Assembly: GCF_037072025.1 (NCBI RefSeq)
Contig: NZ_JAXHDD010000014.1
Location: 1 to 64,000 of the forward strand
DNA from: Pseudogracilibacillus sp037072025
GTDB taxonomy: Bacteria > Bacillota > Bacilli > Bacillales > Amphibacillaceae
Length of the DNA: 64,000 bases
Direction of reading: 5' to 3'
Shown here: positions 37,683 to 46,775 of the stretch, piece after piece
Position numbering within the stretch: the first letter of the stretch is position 1
Layout of the letters: each line of letters begins with the position of its first letter
Position numbers and translations under genes: made by a program
The notes under the pieces: generated by a model
Databases searched by the model: none
What the model was told of the DNA's origin: nothing
What the model saw: only the letters and a program-made list of their open reading frames with translations

Positions 37683-37713
37683 GTTAGAGTATGCATGTAT
37701 TGCATGCTCTAAC
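37683..37713 (+). terminator. Hairpin between phnD and phnC
   Basis: GTTAGAGTATGC pairs with GCATGCTCTAAC (12 pairs, one G-U) around a seven-base loop. No proper T-run follows. It may partly terminate transcription or protect the phnD end of the message, so that the binding protein is made in excess. Confidence 0.55.
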
Positions 37714-37733
37714 GATTAAAAAGGAGCCTAAAA

Positions 37734-38498
37734 ATGTCTTTATTAAAAATTAAAAATCTATATAAGTCGTACGATAGTAAAACAAACGTATTGAATGATA
37801 TTAATATTGATATTGAGAGTGGTGGCTTGGTTTCAATTATTGGTCCTTCAGGAGCGGGGAAATCAACGTTACTTCGATGTATTAATCGAATGGTCGACTT
37901 AACGGACGGTCAAATTATTTTTGACGGGGAAGATACAACCCATTATAAAAAAAGACAATTACGCAAGCTTCGTACAGACATTGGGATGGTTTTTCAACAT
38001 TACAACTTAGTCCCACGACTAACGGTAATTGAAAATGTGTTACATGGACGTTTAGGGTATAAATCTACTATTCAAGGATTATTAAGTCAATTTACAGAAG
38101 TAGAAAAAGAAAATGCTTTTTCGCTACTCGATACATTAGGGATTGTCGAGCATGCCTATAAACGTTGTGATCAATTAAGTGGCGGGCAGCAACAACGGGT
38201 TGGAATTGCGCGCGCGTTAATTCAAAATCCAAAACTTATTTTATGTGATGAACCGATTGCGTCCCTTGATCCGAACGCCTCAAAAGTAATTATGAATTAT
38301 TTGCAGAAAATTACGCGAGATCTTAATATTACTTGTATTGTTAACTTACACCAAGTCGATATCGCACGTGAATATTCTGATCGAATTATCGCTTTGAATA
38401 AAGGATTCGTTGTATTCGACGGCTCTCATTTACAATTAACGGAAGAGCGGATGAATCATATTTATGGAATTGAAACACGTGAGTTAATTACGGTATAA
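37734..38498 (+). CDS. phnC: PhnC, phosphonate importer ATPase
   Basis: A 254-residue ATPase with Walker A GPSGAGKST, Q-loop VFQHYNLVPRLTVIENVLHG (a PhnC hallmark), signature LSGGQQQR and Walker B LILCDEPIA. ATG 37734 is preceded by AAGGAG. It energises the PhnE membrane pair encoded just downstream. Confidence 0.95.
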   Translation: MSLLKIKNLYKSYDSKTNVLNDINIDIESGGLVSIIGPSGAGKSTLLRCINRMVDLTDGQIIFDGEDTTHYKKRQLRKLRTDIGMVFQHYNLVPRLTVIENVLHGRLGYKSTIQGLLSQFTEVEKENAFSLLDTLGIVEHAYKRCDQLSGGQQQRVGIARALIQNPKLILCDEPIASLDPNASKVIMNYLQKITRDLNITCIVNLHQVDIAREYSDRIIALNKGFVVFDGSHLQLTEERMNHIYGIETRELITV

Positions 38499-38510
38499 GG
38501 AGAAATCAAC

Positions 38511-39296
38511 TTGAGTGAAAAAAAGCTACGAAGAAAAAAATGGCAATCAACATTATTTTTTATTGTCATTATTATTGTCATGTTGCTCTCTACATTTATT
38601 ACCAATTTTAATTATATGCACAGTATGATGAGTATTCCATCCGCATTCCAATGGATTTTTTCGAATCTATTGATTACGGAAGAAAGTTTACAAAGATTAC
38701 CTACTATTTTAACAAAATTGAATGAGACTATTTTTATGTCAATAGCAGCATCTACTACAGCCGCAGCTGTATCTCTTTTCCTCGGAGTAATGGGATCTAA
38801 AACGACGAAAATGAATAATATAGTTAGTGTGATTGCCCGTGTGATCGCATCTTTTTCTAGAAATATTCCAGTCGTCGCTTGGGCGCTAATTTTATTACTA
38901 TCTTTCGGTCAAAACTCAGTTACTGGCTATTTAGCTTTATTTGTCGGTTCGGTTGGATTTTTAACGAGGGCATTTATCGAATCGATTGATGAAGCGGATC
39001 AAAGTTCTGTTGAAGCGTTGACAGCTACAGGGGCAACGTATTTTCAAATCGTTAACAAAGCTGTTATTCCTCAAAGTTTGCCTCAAATTATAAGTTGGAC
39101 ATTGTTTATGATTGAAACAAATATTAGAAGTGCAACACTCGTCGGTATCTTAACTGGAACGGGTATTGGATACTCGTTTGATTTATATTATAAATCGATG
39201 GATTATAATACTGTTGCATTAATCACGTTCAGCATTGTTATCACAGTTATTATCATTGAATTACTATCTAACTATATTCGAAAGGTGATTATATAA
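38511..39296 (+). CDS. phnE: PhnE permease, first copy
   Basis: The 261-residue membrane protein has about six helices and the coupling segment EALTATGATYFQIVNKAVIP that contacts PhnC. RNIPVVAWALI is the usual PhnE pattern. TTG 38511 follows GGAG. Its stop overlaps the start of the second permease in TAATG, so the two subunits are translationally coupled and probably form a heterodimer. Confidence 0.93.
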   Translation: MSEKKLRRKKWQSTLFFIVIIIVMLLSTFITNFNYMHSMMSIPSAFQWIFSNLLITEESLQRLPTILTKLNETIFMSIAASTTAAAVSLFLGVMGSKTTKMNNIVSVIARVIASFSRNIPVVAWALILLLSFGQNSVTGYLALFVGSVGFLTRAFIESIDEADQSSVEALTATGATYFQIVNKAVIPQSLPQIISWTLFMIETNIRSATLVGILTGTGIGYSFDLYYKSMDYNTVALITFSIVITVIIIELLSNYIRKVII

Positions 39297-40150
39297 TGCA
39301 GAATAGCTTTGCTGTCCATATGAAAAGAACACGGTCAGGGAAAATCAGTTTAAAATCTGGAGAAAAATCGGAAAGAGTGATGAAGCTTACGCTTATTTTG
39401 CTTGTCGTCTTAACGATTGGGGCAGTCTTCTTTTTCGATTTTACTGGTTTTCAGTTACAAAAGGCAATTGTCGATACGACGCATAACTTGAAAATGATGT
39501 TCCTGTTGCCAAAACTAAGTCATTTTAGTATTGGTGAAGCATTTGTACAAGTTGCGATCACGATTGCATTAGCTGTATTGTCTACTATTCTTGGTGCTGT
39601 CATTGCTTTTTTTCTAGCATTACTTGCGGCAACGAATTTATCAAAAGAATGGATTTCACGTACGATAAGGGTGATCGTTGCTTTTATTCGAGCGGTGCCG
39701 ACTGTATTGTGGGTGTTAATTTTTGCAATATCGGCTGGGCTTGGTAGTGAAGCGGCTGTCGTTGGTATGCTGTTTCACTCTATTGCATACTTAGTAAAAG
39801 CATATTCAGAAGCGTTTGAAGAAGTTGCCCCAGGTATTATCGAATCGTTGCGTGCGACTGGATCCAGCTGGTGGCATGTCGTGAGGCATGGGATTCTTCC
39901 ATCAACTTGGACCTATTTGATGTCCTGGACATTTTTACGTTTTGAAATTAACTTTGGTGTTGCCGTTGCAATGGGGGCAGCTGCTGGAGCAGGTGGAATA
40001 GGATTCGAGTTGTTTATGGCATCTGGGTTTTATTTTGACTTTCAAGAAGTTGGGTTGATTACCTATATTATTTTAGTGATCGCCATTATCCTAGAAATGT
40101 TGTCTACACAATTAAAAGAGAGATACATGCAAGGTGTAAGTAATAGATAA
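39296..40150 (+). CDS. phnE2: PhnE permease, second copy
   Basis: The 284-residue paralogue has a basic N-terminal tail of about 30 residues, then membrane helices and the motif IRAVPTVLWVLIFAI and coupling loop ESLRATGSSWWHVVRHGILP. It completes a phnDCEE importer as in several Firmicutes. It is the last gene of the operon; a strong hairpin lies 190 bases further on. Confidence 0.93.
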   Translation: MQNSFAVHMKRTRSGKISLKSGEKSERVMKLTLILLVVLTIGAVFFFDFTGFQLQKAIVDTTHNLKMMFLLPKLSHFSIGEAFVQVAITIALAVLSTILGAVIAFFLALLAATNLSKEWISRTIRVIVAFIRAVPTVLWVLIFAISAGLGSEAAVVGMLFHSIAYLVKAYSEAFEEVAPGIIESLRATGSSWWHVVRHGILPSTWTYLMSWTFLRFEINFGVAVAMGAAAGAGGIGFELFMASGFYFDFQEVGLITYIILVIAIILEMLSTQLKERYMQGVSNR

Positions 40151-40340
40151 GCGACTCCGTTCGGGATGGTGTTTTTCGTACAGGGGTAATGTTCTCTTTC
40201 AGAATAAAAGGTGCGGTAAAACGATCGAAAAGAAATTACAGTTCAATCGGGGCTAGTAATTATACCCGATTGCGAATACGCATGACAGGATATGTTTTAT
40301 CATTTTAATAATTAGGTAATCCGATTTAAATGGAAATTAA

Positions 40341-40378
40341 AAAATCACCAGTGGGAATTTCTCCACTGGTGATTTTTG
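40341..40378. terminator. 14-bp perfect terminator hairpin
   Basis: AAAATCACCAGTGG pairs perfectly with CCACTGGTGATTTT around an eight-base loop. It can work on both strands and is the main end of the phn operon. Confidence 0.9.
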
Positions 40379-40669
40379 AGCATGTGGCACGGTTTATTGT
40401 TAGGTCGTATAATAAATCTGCTACTTCATGATTGATCAATTACTAGATTTTATTATCGACTAATCGAGAGGTTAATCAACTCGCGGAGCATAGTTATGTT
40501 TTTAGTCGGTATCTTGACCTATGCTCGGGTAAATCCAGGTGAAACGGTTTTAATTTACCTCTTAATTTTAAAAAAGAAAAGAGTATAATTACATTCCAGA
40601 AGAACAACTAAGATATTTAATCTTGGGAGAAAGTGCTGAGTGAAAATAGTAAAGAATAAGGTAATTCTT

Positions 40670-40707
40670 AAACAGTTCGTATCCATTTTGGTACGAACTG
40701 TTTTATT
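40670..40707 (+). terminator. Terminator-like hairpin
   Basis: AAACAGTTCGTA pairs with TACGAACTGTTT and is followed by TATTG. It lies between the phn operon and the dioxygenase remnant, perhaps belonging to a gene since lost. Confidence 0.7.
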
Positions 40708-40861
40708 GTTAATTCAATTAAATGGATGTGAAAAAACCTTAATTTGAGGATTCGGCTTAGCAAAGACTTATCATCACCTTACCCCCCATATTACGCACCC
40801 ATTTGAAGCGATAAAATCTTTTTATTGCAGGAATTTTGCCTTGAAATATAGAAGGATAAAG

Positions 40862-41464
40862 GTATCGGCACACTGAGGTGATAACATAGTACCATATGAA
40901 TTCCCGGGTGATCCGGAATTGGCAAAGGAAATCGTTCAAGCAGGGAAAGATTCAGGGTTACAAGTTAAAGGAATTAATGATCCATATTATATGTGGGATT
41001 ATGGAAGCGTTGTCCCTTTACGATATTTGACTCCAAACAGTGACATCCCGGTAATTAACTTATCTGTTACACTGGCAGCGTCAATTGAAGAAACATATAA
41101 GTTGGGGCAAGCAATTGCTAGAGTATGTCGTGAGAGTGATAAACGAATTATTTTCCTTTCAAGCGGTGCCTTATCTCATAATCTCGTTCGAGGAAGACAT
41201 CATGGCTCAACAACATCTGAACATGCGTTAGATAAACAGTTTGTTGATTTTATTATGAATGAAGACTATGAATCTGCTTATAATATGCTTCCAGAATATT
41301 TTCGCATGGCAAGAGTAGAGTCTGGTGGGAGACATATTGCTATGTTACTTAGTATGTTGGAAGATGATATGAAACCGAAGTATCATGCTGATGGGCAATC
41401 ATCGGGAAGTTGGAATGCTGTTATTACATTTGAGAAAGAAAAATCTAGAGTGAGTGTAGGTTAA
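40862..41464 (+). pseudogene. Homoprotocatechuate 2,3-dioxygenase-like (class III, LigB family), N-terminally lost
   Basis: The frame reads VSAH, then a TGA at 40874 where the family has Trp (SAHW/THW), then EFPGDPELAKEIV, WDYGSVVPLRYL, FLSSGALSHNLV and a C-terminal GSWNAVITFE. This is the pattern of LigB-type extradiol ring-cleavage enzymes acting on 3,4-dihydroxyphenylacetate. About 100 N-terminal residues with metal-site His are missing, and the nonsense codon confirms it is dead. A translation start at TTG 40919 without a ribosome binding site is unlikely. Confidence 0.8.
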
Positions 41465-41564
41465 GAAAGTAGTTTCTTCAAAGTGAATAAAGTAATACGC
41501 GTGGTTATTCAGGTAACTGCACTTTAACTCTCCTTATTAATGACTAATATTTTCTGCTTAGCCA

Positions 41565-41578
41565 ACTGAATATTCAGT
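41565..41578. promoter_or_regulatory. 14-bp palindrome ACTGAATATTCAGT
   Basis: A perfect palindrome about 60 bases upstream of the TPP-enzyme start, overlapping a TATACT-like box. It is a plausible operator for a TetR- or MarR-like regulator. No matching regulator gene lies nearby. Confidence 0.45.
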
Positions 41579-41638
41579 ATACTATGTTTCTTATCAACAA
41601 CTTAGAAGATTACCATTGAAATAGAAAGGGTGGGTTTA

Positions 41639-43366
41639 TTGGAAAAATATACAACTAGTACGGCATTTTTAGAAGCATTACAGGAAGCTGGTGTGGATTA
41701 TCTATTTTCAAATTTCGGCAGTGATCACCCAGCTATGATTGAGGCACTTGCTTCAGCAGAAAGAGAAGGAAAAGAATTTCCAAAAGTTATTACATGTCCT
41801 CACGAAATGGTCGCTTTAAGTGCAGCGCATGGCTATGCACAAGTGACCGGAAGACCGCAAGCAGTTATCGTACATGTCGAATGCGGCACTCAAAATCTAG
41901 GGGCGGCAATTCATAATGCATGGAAGGGTCGTGTACCTGTTCTAGTATTTGCCGGAACGTCACCATTTACACAAGAAGGGGAACTATTAGGTAGTCGAAA
42001 TGAATTTATTCATTGGATACAAGATGTACCAGACCAAAGAGGAATTGTAAGGGGATACATGAAGTATGATAATGAAATTCGTACCGGAACAAATGTGAAG
42101 CAAATGGTACATCGTGCATTACAAATTGCACAATCTGGACCTAAAGGACCGGTGTATCTTGTTGGCGCCCGTGAAGTAATGGAAGAAGAAACGCCTCAGG
42201 TAACAATTGATACAAGTCTTTGGAAGCCTGTTGAACCAAGCGCAATTGCACCAAAAAATATTGCGCCATTTATCGAAGATTTAAAACAAGCTGAACACCC
42301 TTTAGTCGTAACTTCTTATATCGGTAGAAATAAACAATCTGTAAGAGAACTAGTAAGATTCTGTGAAAAAATGGCGATTCCTTTACTTGAATCAGTTCCA
42401 AATTACATGAACTTTCCATCTGACAATCCGCTCCATATGGGTTATCAATGGAATACACCGAGACAAAATGATCTTCTTGCACAGGCAGATTTTATTCTCG
42501 CTATTGATAGTGATGTGCCATGGATTCCATTCAAAAATAAACCTGCAGATGATGCAGTGATTTATTATATCGACGAGGATCCTCTAAAAGAAGGCATGCC
42601 ACTTTGGTATATTCCATCAAGACGCTTTTTTAAAGCAGATGCTGAAACCGCTTTAATGCAATTAAATGAAGTTTTGGAGACCGCTGAAATTGATGAAACA
42701 AAAATAGAAAAGCGTAGAAAAAAGATAACAGAAATACATTTAGAGCAGAAAAAATTGCAAAAAGAAGCAGAGAAATTCCCAGAAGATGCACTAACATCGG
42801 AATATGTTCTAGCCTGTATAAGGGATGTTGTTGATGAAGATACAATTGTAACAAATGAACTGATTTCAAGTTATCAAGCATCTTACACACATTTAAATAT
42901 GACTAAACCGGGATCAATAATAGGAAGTGGTGCTGGTGGACTTGGCTGGAATGGTGGTGCTGCAATTGGTGCTAAACTAGCTGATCCATCCAAAACAATT
43001 ATTAATCTAGCTGGTGACGGTTGTTACATGTTTAGTGTCCCTTCAACAGTTTATTGGTTAGCAAGACGATATGATGCACCAATATTAACAGTGATTTTCA
43101 ATAACCGTGGCTGGAAATCACCGAAATTATCTACATTAGGAGTACATCCAGATGGAATTGCAAACGAGACAGATCGATTTTTTATAGATTTCACCCCACA
43201 TGCTGATTTATCCAAAGTGGCTGAAGCAGCTGGTGGAGCATATGCACGTAAAGTAGATAATCCTGAAGAAATGAAAGCAACACTTCAAGAAGCTTTAAAA
43301 GCTGTAAAATCCGGAAGATCAGCTGTGTTAGACGTTTATTTACCAGCTATTAAACAAGAACAATAA
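41639..43366 (+). CDS. Thiamine-pyrophosphate-dependent enzyme, acetolactate-synthase-like
   Basis: A 575-residue enzyme of the TPP-dependent decarboxylase/synthase superfamily. The N-terminal Pyr domain has the activating Glu near TCPHEMVALSAAHGYA, a central domain has weak Rossmann features, and the C-terminal PP domain has GDGCYMFSVP...FNN, the metal-TPP motif. It is not a clear IlvB: the neighbourhood (ring-cleavage dioxygenase and aldehyde dehydrogenase remnants) suggests aromatic or keto-acid catabolism, for example a benzoylformate- or phenylpyruvate-decarboxylase-like reaction. TTG 41639 after AAAGGGTGGG is preferred to GTG 41630. It is the only intact gene of this cluster. Confidence 0.8.
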   Translation: MEKYTTSTAFLEALQEAGVDYLFSNFGSDHPAMIEALASAEREGKEFPKVITCPHEMVALSAAHGYAQVTGRPQAVIVHVECGTQNLGAAIHNAWKGRVPVLVFAGTSPFTQEGELLGSRNEFIHWIQDVPDQRGIVRGYMKYDNEIRTGTNVKQMVHRALQIAQSGPKGPVYLVGAREVMEEETPQVTIDTSLWKPVEPSAIAPKNIAPFIEDLKQAEHPLVVTSYIGRNKQSVRELVRFCEKMAIPLLESVPNYMNFPSDNPLHMGYQWNTPRQNDLLAQADFILAIDSDVPWIPFKNKPADDAVIYYIDEDPLKEGMPLWYIPSRRFFKADAETALMQLNEVLETAEIDETKIEKRRKKITEIHLEQKKLQKEAEKFPEDALTSEYVLACIRDVVDEDTIVTNELISSYQASYTHLNMTKPGSIIGSGAGGLGWNGGAAIGAKLADPSKTIINLAGDGCYMFSVPSTVYWLARRYDAPILTVIFNNRGWKSPKLSTLGVHPDGIANETDRFFIDFTPHADLSKVAEAAGGAYARKVDNPEEMKATLQEALKAVKSGRSAVLDVYLPAIKQEQ

Positions 43367-43385
43367 GAAAAGGAGACTGGGGATC

Positions 43386-43990
43386 ATGCAACAGTTTGAA
43401 AAAACAAACAAATGTTATATTAACGGAAAATGGGTTGAAGGAGATAGCGGTCGTTCATGAAAATAGAAACCCATGATGATTCATTAATTACGGAAATCAA
43501 AATTACTTCAAGAGCACAAACAAAAGAGGCTTTTGAAGTTGCTAATGAAGCTCAAAAAGAATGGGGTAATTCCACAGCAGAAGAACGATTAAATGTTATT
43601 AAAAAAGTAATTGAATATTTCAATGAAAATAAAGAAGAAATTGTTAAACTAATTAGTCGTGAAACAGGTGGAACAGTAATAAAAGCTAATGTTGAATTTA
43701 TGCTTGCAATGGAAGTAATTGAAGAAGCATTAAATTATGCTGAAAGACTTGACGAGGTAACAGAAGTTCCGGGAGATCCTGAAGGAAAGGTTAACAAAAT
43801 TTATCATAAGCCTTTAGGAGTAATTTCTTCTATTGCGCCGTTTAACTTCCCGCTCAACTTATCTCTACGAAATATTATCCCGGGGATTGCACTTGGAAAT
43901 GCTGTTGTGCATAAGCAAGGGATTGAAGTTGGGTTAGTGTCAGGTGTTGTCGTAGCAAAAGCATTTGAATATGCAGAGCTCCCTGCGGCT
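43386..43990 (+). pseudogene. Aldehyde dehydrogenase, N-terminal part, frameshifted and truncated
   Basis: From ATG 43386 (GGAGACTGGGG upstream) the frame reads YINGKWVEGDSGRS and then TGA. The protein continues in shifted frames with HENRNP and DDSLITEIKITSRAQ to IAPFNFPLNLSLRNIIPG and AFEYAELPA, the aldehyde-dehydrogenase N-terminal and cofactor region. Two nearby one-base shifts break it, and at about 43985-43995 it switches to transposase sequence. The catalytic Cys half is gone. It lies 19 bases after the TPP enzyme gene and so once shared its operon. Confidence 0.85.
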
Positions 43991-44476
43991 AAAAAGACTG
44001 CTTACCTTGTTTTTGAAGTAATCGAGCGAACGATAGACGCAGATGGACAGGCTCTTCTTATTCCTGAAATTACATTTGATACATATTGGACTTCACTAGA
44101 CATCCGTGCCGATGAAGTTATTTCACTATTTCACGATCATGGTACAATGGAACAATTCCATAGTGAAATCAAAACAGAACTGGACTTGGAACGCCTGCCT
44201 TCCGGAAAGTTTGCGACCAATGATTTGGTTTTGCACTTAGGATTGGTTGCTTACAACTTGTTACGAATCATTGGACAGGAAAGCCTGCAGGCAGATGACC
44301 AGCCATTACGTAAGAAAGTTCAAAGACGCCGTATTCGAACAGTAATCAAGTCTATGATTACTATGGCATCAAAAATGATTTTTCATGCTGGTAGATGGGT
44401 CTTGAAAATAACGAAGACAAACCCGTGGCTGCCAACATTCAGAAGGCTATACAGCACATTTTCCTCAACTACTTAA
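43990..44476 (+). pseudogene. IS1380-family transposase, C-terminal fragment
   Basis: The last 160 residues of the open frame read AYLVFEVIERTIDADGQ, LFHDHGTMEQFHSEIKTELD and LPSGKFATNDLVLHLG, then RRRIRTVIKSM and HAGRWVLKITKTNPW. This is the C-terminus of IS1380-type transposases, with the last catalytic Glu in EQFHSE. It is joined in frame to aldehyde-dehydrogenase sequence, making a chimeric open frame from 43457 to 44476. The rest of the element is missing. Confidence 0.88.
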
Positions 44477-44845
44477 TAAAATAGCTTCAATTATTTGATA
44501 AAACAGCCTAAAATACCCATTACCAGTAAAAGTGCAGGCTTATTTGGCATGCCTTAAATAGGTGGATGTTTCATTATTAAGATTAAGCAAGTATCCTTGA
44601 TGTGATATCAAAACATCTCACTGAAGAAAAAATTAAAATTAAGCTTGTTTCTAGTTAATCGGCACATTTGTCACGGATTTAGGATAAGAGATTAAAAGCA
44701 AAATTGACTGGTATGAGTCCGGTTGAATACCGAAAACAAACCAGCCAATTATCTCCTTAAAATTTAGTCTAACTTTAGGGGTCAGTACTATGGGGTACCG
44801 ACCTCGATATTCGACACGGATACTGATATCTTTGAAGCAAATCCC
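44477..44845. other. IS3-family scrap and intergenic DNA
   Basis: The piece 44698-44760 reads KLTGMSPVEYRKQTSQLSP and a stop, the usual C-terminus of an IS3/IS150-type transposase. TAACTTTAGGGGTCAGTA just after it looks like the matching element end. GGTC-GTAC/GTAC-GACC symmetry lies at about 44779-44803. Nothing else was recognised. Confidence 0.6.
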
Positions 44846-45601
44846 TTAACACATCACCACTCGTAATTCTTCTTTATCATTTAGTACTTCCTCAATGTTG
44901 ACATATTGATTTACTTCACCGCCGATTGAAATGCTAACTTTACGATGCGGAACCGCTTGTGGGTGAATAGACTCCACCCTTGCTTGGTAGTTGCATTTCT
45001 TCTCAATAATTTCAAACATCCAACCACTGTAAAATGCAGGGATGAAGCCTAACTTCTCTCCATTCACCGACATCACTACAACTGCTTTATGATCATGCGG
45101 ATTTTCTGGATCTAAAGAAAATTCTACAATGTCTCCTACTTGGAGCTGATCAATCACCTGATCCCCGTTATAATAACGCCAACCTGCAACAAAAAAGTCC
45201 AAAGCAAAGTAGCTATTTTCAACGATGATTGGGGAAACGAACTCATAGGCATCTGTTGCTAAAATGCCGCCCGTAGCTCGCAAGACATCCATTTCTGTAC
45301 ACTCCGATGAAAGTCCTAATTCCTGAAGCACTAATTGATAATCCGGTCTCCGAGAGTCTGGTAACCGCCGTGCAAACGGTCCAAATAATGTAGTGGAAGT
45401 ATAAGTCTTATTCGTATCTAGGAAAGCCAAATGAGGTCGATAGCCATTGTCCATAGCTTCTGCTAATTTTCTTCTATACCCCTCTTTTGCGTAAGAAAAG
45501 GTATAAATACCATCTTCATGAAACAACCTACCAACATGGTAACGTTGGCGAGTCTCAACATTTTGCCAAATCAGCCAAAGTTCAAACGGTCTCTTTCTCA
45601 T
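44846..45601 (-). CDS. HipS-HIRAN protein, putative antitoxin of a HipA-like kinase
   Basis: The 251-residue protein has an N-terminal part (about 1-110) like the HipS/HipA N-subdomain 1 (YHVGRLFHEDGIYTFSYAKEGYR, TLFGPFARRLPDSRRP). Its C-terminal part (about 135-230) is like a HIRAN domain (VAGWRYYNGDQVIDQL, DPENPHDHKAVVV, GEKLGFIPAFYSGWM). HIRAN domains bind DNA ends. Phylogenetic work on Hip kinases describes two-gene operons whose partner is HipS-HIRAN. ATG 45601 overlaps the kinase stop by four bases. Toxin neutralisation or sensing is inferred from that family, not shown here. Confidence 0.78.
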   Translation of the reverse strand: MRKRPFELWLIWQNVETRQRYHVGRLFHEDGIYTFSYAKEGYRRKLAEAMDNGYRPHLAFLDTNKTYTSTTLFGPFARRLPDSRRPDYQLVLQELGLSSECTEMDVLRATGGILATDAYEFVSPIIVENSYFALDFFVAGWRYYNGDQVIDQLQVGDIVEFSLDPENPHDHKAVVVMSVNGEKLGFIPAFYSGWMFEIIEKKCNYQARVESIHPQAVPHRKVSISIGGEVNQYVNIEEVLNDKEELRVVMC

Positions 45602-46452
45602 ACTTTCACGCTCCCTTCATACCAATTTAAAATCCATTCCTTCCGATACATTAAAAGGCGGACAATCCATTCTTTATCTAAATCACTCATTAGGTCGATT
45701 GATATATCACGAACAATCGTTACTATCATTTCCTCATTCAAATTATTTAACCCCATTATGATCTTTTCAAGTTCCTTAGGTAAACAGCTGTGAAGAAAGG
45801 ATAATAACTCAAAATGCCTAGGTCGTTTTCTATCAGGCAATCCAATACTTGGCTTTCCTCGATTACAAAAGCCTGCAAGCATACGATCATCCGTCAGCAT
45901 CTTTTCCTTTCTTTCAGTAAGCTCGTTAAAACCAAGGGAAGAACCATTGTCATAAATAGGCGCTAATCGCATTCCACTAGGTCCACTTAAAACGCCCCAA
46001 TTATCACAATGCCGATCATTATTGGCAATCAATGCGTCAAACACCGGTATGACCACAAAATCCTTCTCTAAATTATACGCAGAAAGTATATCCAAGATGT
46101 GTGGTAACTCATAGTAAGCTAGCGAGTGTCTGTTAAAATCCTCAAACTGTGCTAAAAACAAGTCTCCACCTTCATACAATTCTTCCGTTCTGGCGCGAAA
46201 GTTCTTTGAGATTGTGCCAACCGCATCTTCATGTATAGCTAATTCCACCTCAGCTGTATGAAATCCCAAATGCGCACCAACTTTACTTGCCACATACTCT
46301 GCCCAATGTCCCCCTGTTCCTTCTGTGGGAATTTTGAAAAGATACCTTGTTGCATGTTCAGGATCCGCTCCGGGTTCAAACAACCAAAACTTTGTTCGGG
46401 TCCCTGATGCATGGCTTTTGATGTCTCGATTCCAGAGCGAGGTATCTATCAT
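45598..46452 (-). CDS. HipA-like serine/threonine kinase
   Basis: A 284-residue stand-alone kinase core without the N-terminal HipS part. LFKIPTEGTGGHWAEYVASK holds the ATP-binding Lys and glycine loop, ANNDRHCDNWG the catalytic Asp and Asn, and APIYDNGSSLG the metal-binding Asp. Characterised HipA kinases phosphorylate aminoacyl-tRNA synthetases and stop growth. ATG 46452 is preceded by GGAG. The kinase gene comes first and the HipS-HIRAN gene second. An inverted repeat 33-50 bases upstream could bind a repressor. No HipB-like gene is present. Confidence 0.83.
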   Translation of the reverse strand: MIDTSLWNRDIKSHASGTRTKFWLFEPGADPEHATRYLFKIPTEGTGGHWAEYVASKVGAHLGFHTAEVELAIHEDAVGTISKNFRARTEELYEGGDLFLAQFEDFNRHSLAYYELPHILDILSAYNLEKDFVVIPVFDALIANNDRHCDNWGVLSGPSGMRLAPIYDNGSSLGFNELTERKEKMLTDDRMLAGFCNRGKPSIGLPDRKRPRHFELLSFLHSCLPKELEKIIMGLNNLNEEMIVTIVRDISIDLMSDLDKEWIVRLLMYRKEWILNWYEGSVKV

Positions 46453-46484
46453 TTATCATCGCTCCTTCAACCAAAATCTTTACT

Positions 46485-46502
46485 ATCTATTAGTATATAG
46501 AT
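46485..46502. promoter_or_regulatory. Inverted repeat upstream of the kinase
   Basis: ATCTAT and ATAGAT flank six bases within the probable promoter of the kinase gene. A candidate site for autoregulation by the HipS-HIRAN protein or another factor. Confidence 0.4.
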
Positions 46503-46775
46503 TATTTGTCTGATTGTCACCCAGAAAAACCGAGTAGGAGTCTGTCAAGTATTTACAGGGTTACTATTCACAGTCAAAAATTTTAGTTTTAAAGTCATGG
46601 GATGGATGTTACATTTATCATTAACATTTCACAAAGATGAGATAATACTGATATAATGGGGGATAAAGACAACGGTTGGTTAAGGGCTGAAACAAATTTG
46701 GTTTTACTTATAAGAGTAAGTGAATTGAGGGAATTTTTTGCTACAAATAGCAAATTAAGATAAGGAATGACTGGA

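Larger units (their letters stand above)
40151..40876. other. Intergenic region after the phn operon
   Basis: It contains two good terminators (listed separately) and an inverted repeat GAGCATAG (40487-40494) / CTATGCTC (about 40518-40525) without a T-run. No gene is visible. The last 15 bases before the next frame still read VSAH in frame with the dioxygenase fragment, so its lost N-terminus probably once lay here. Confidence 0.5.
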
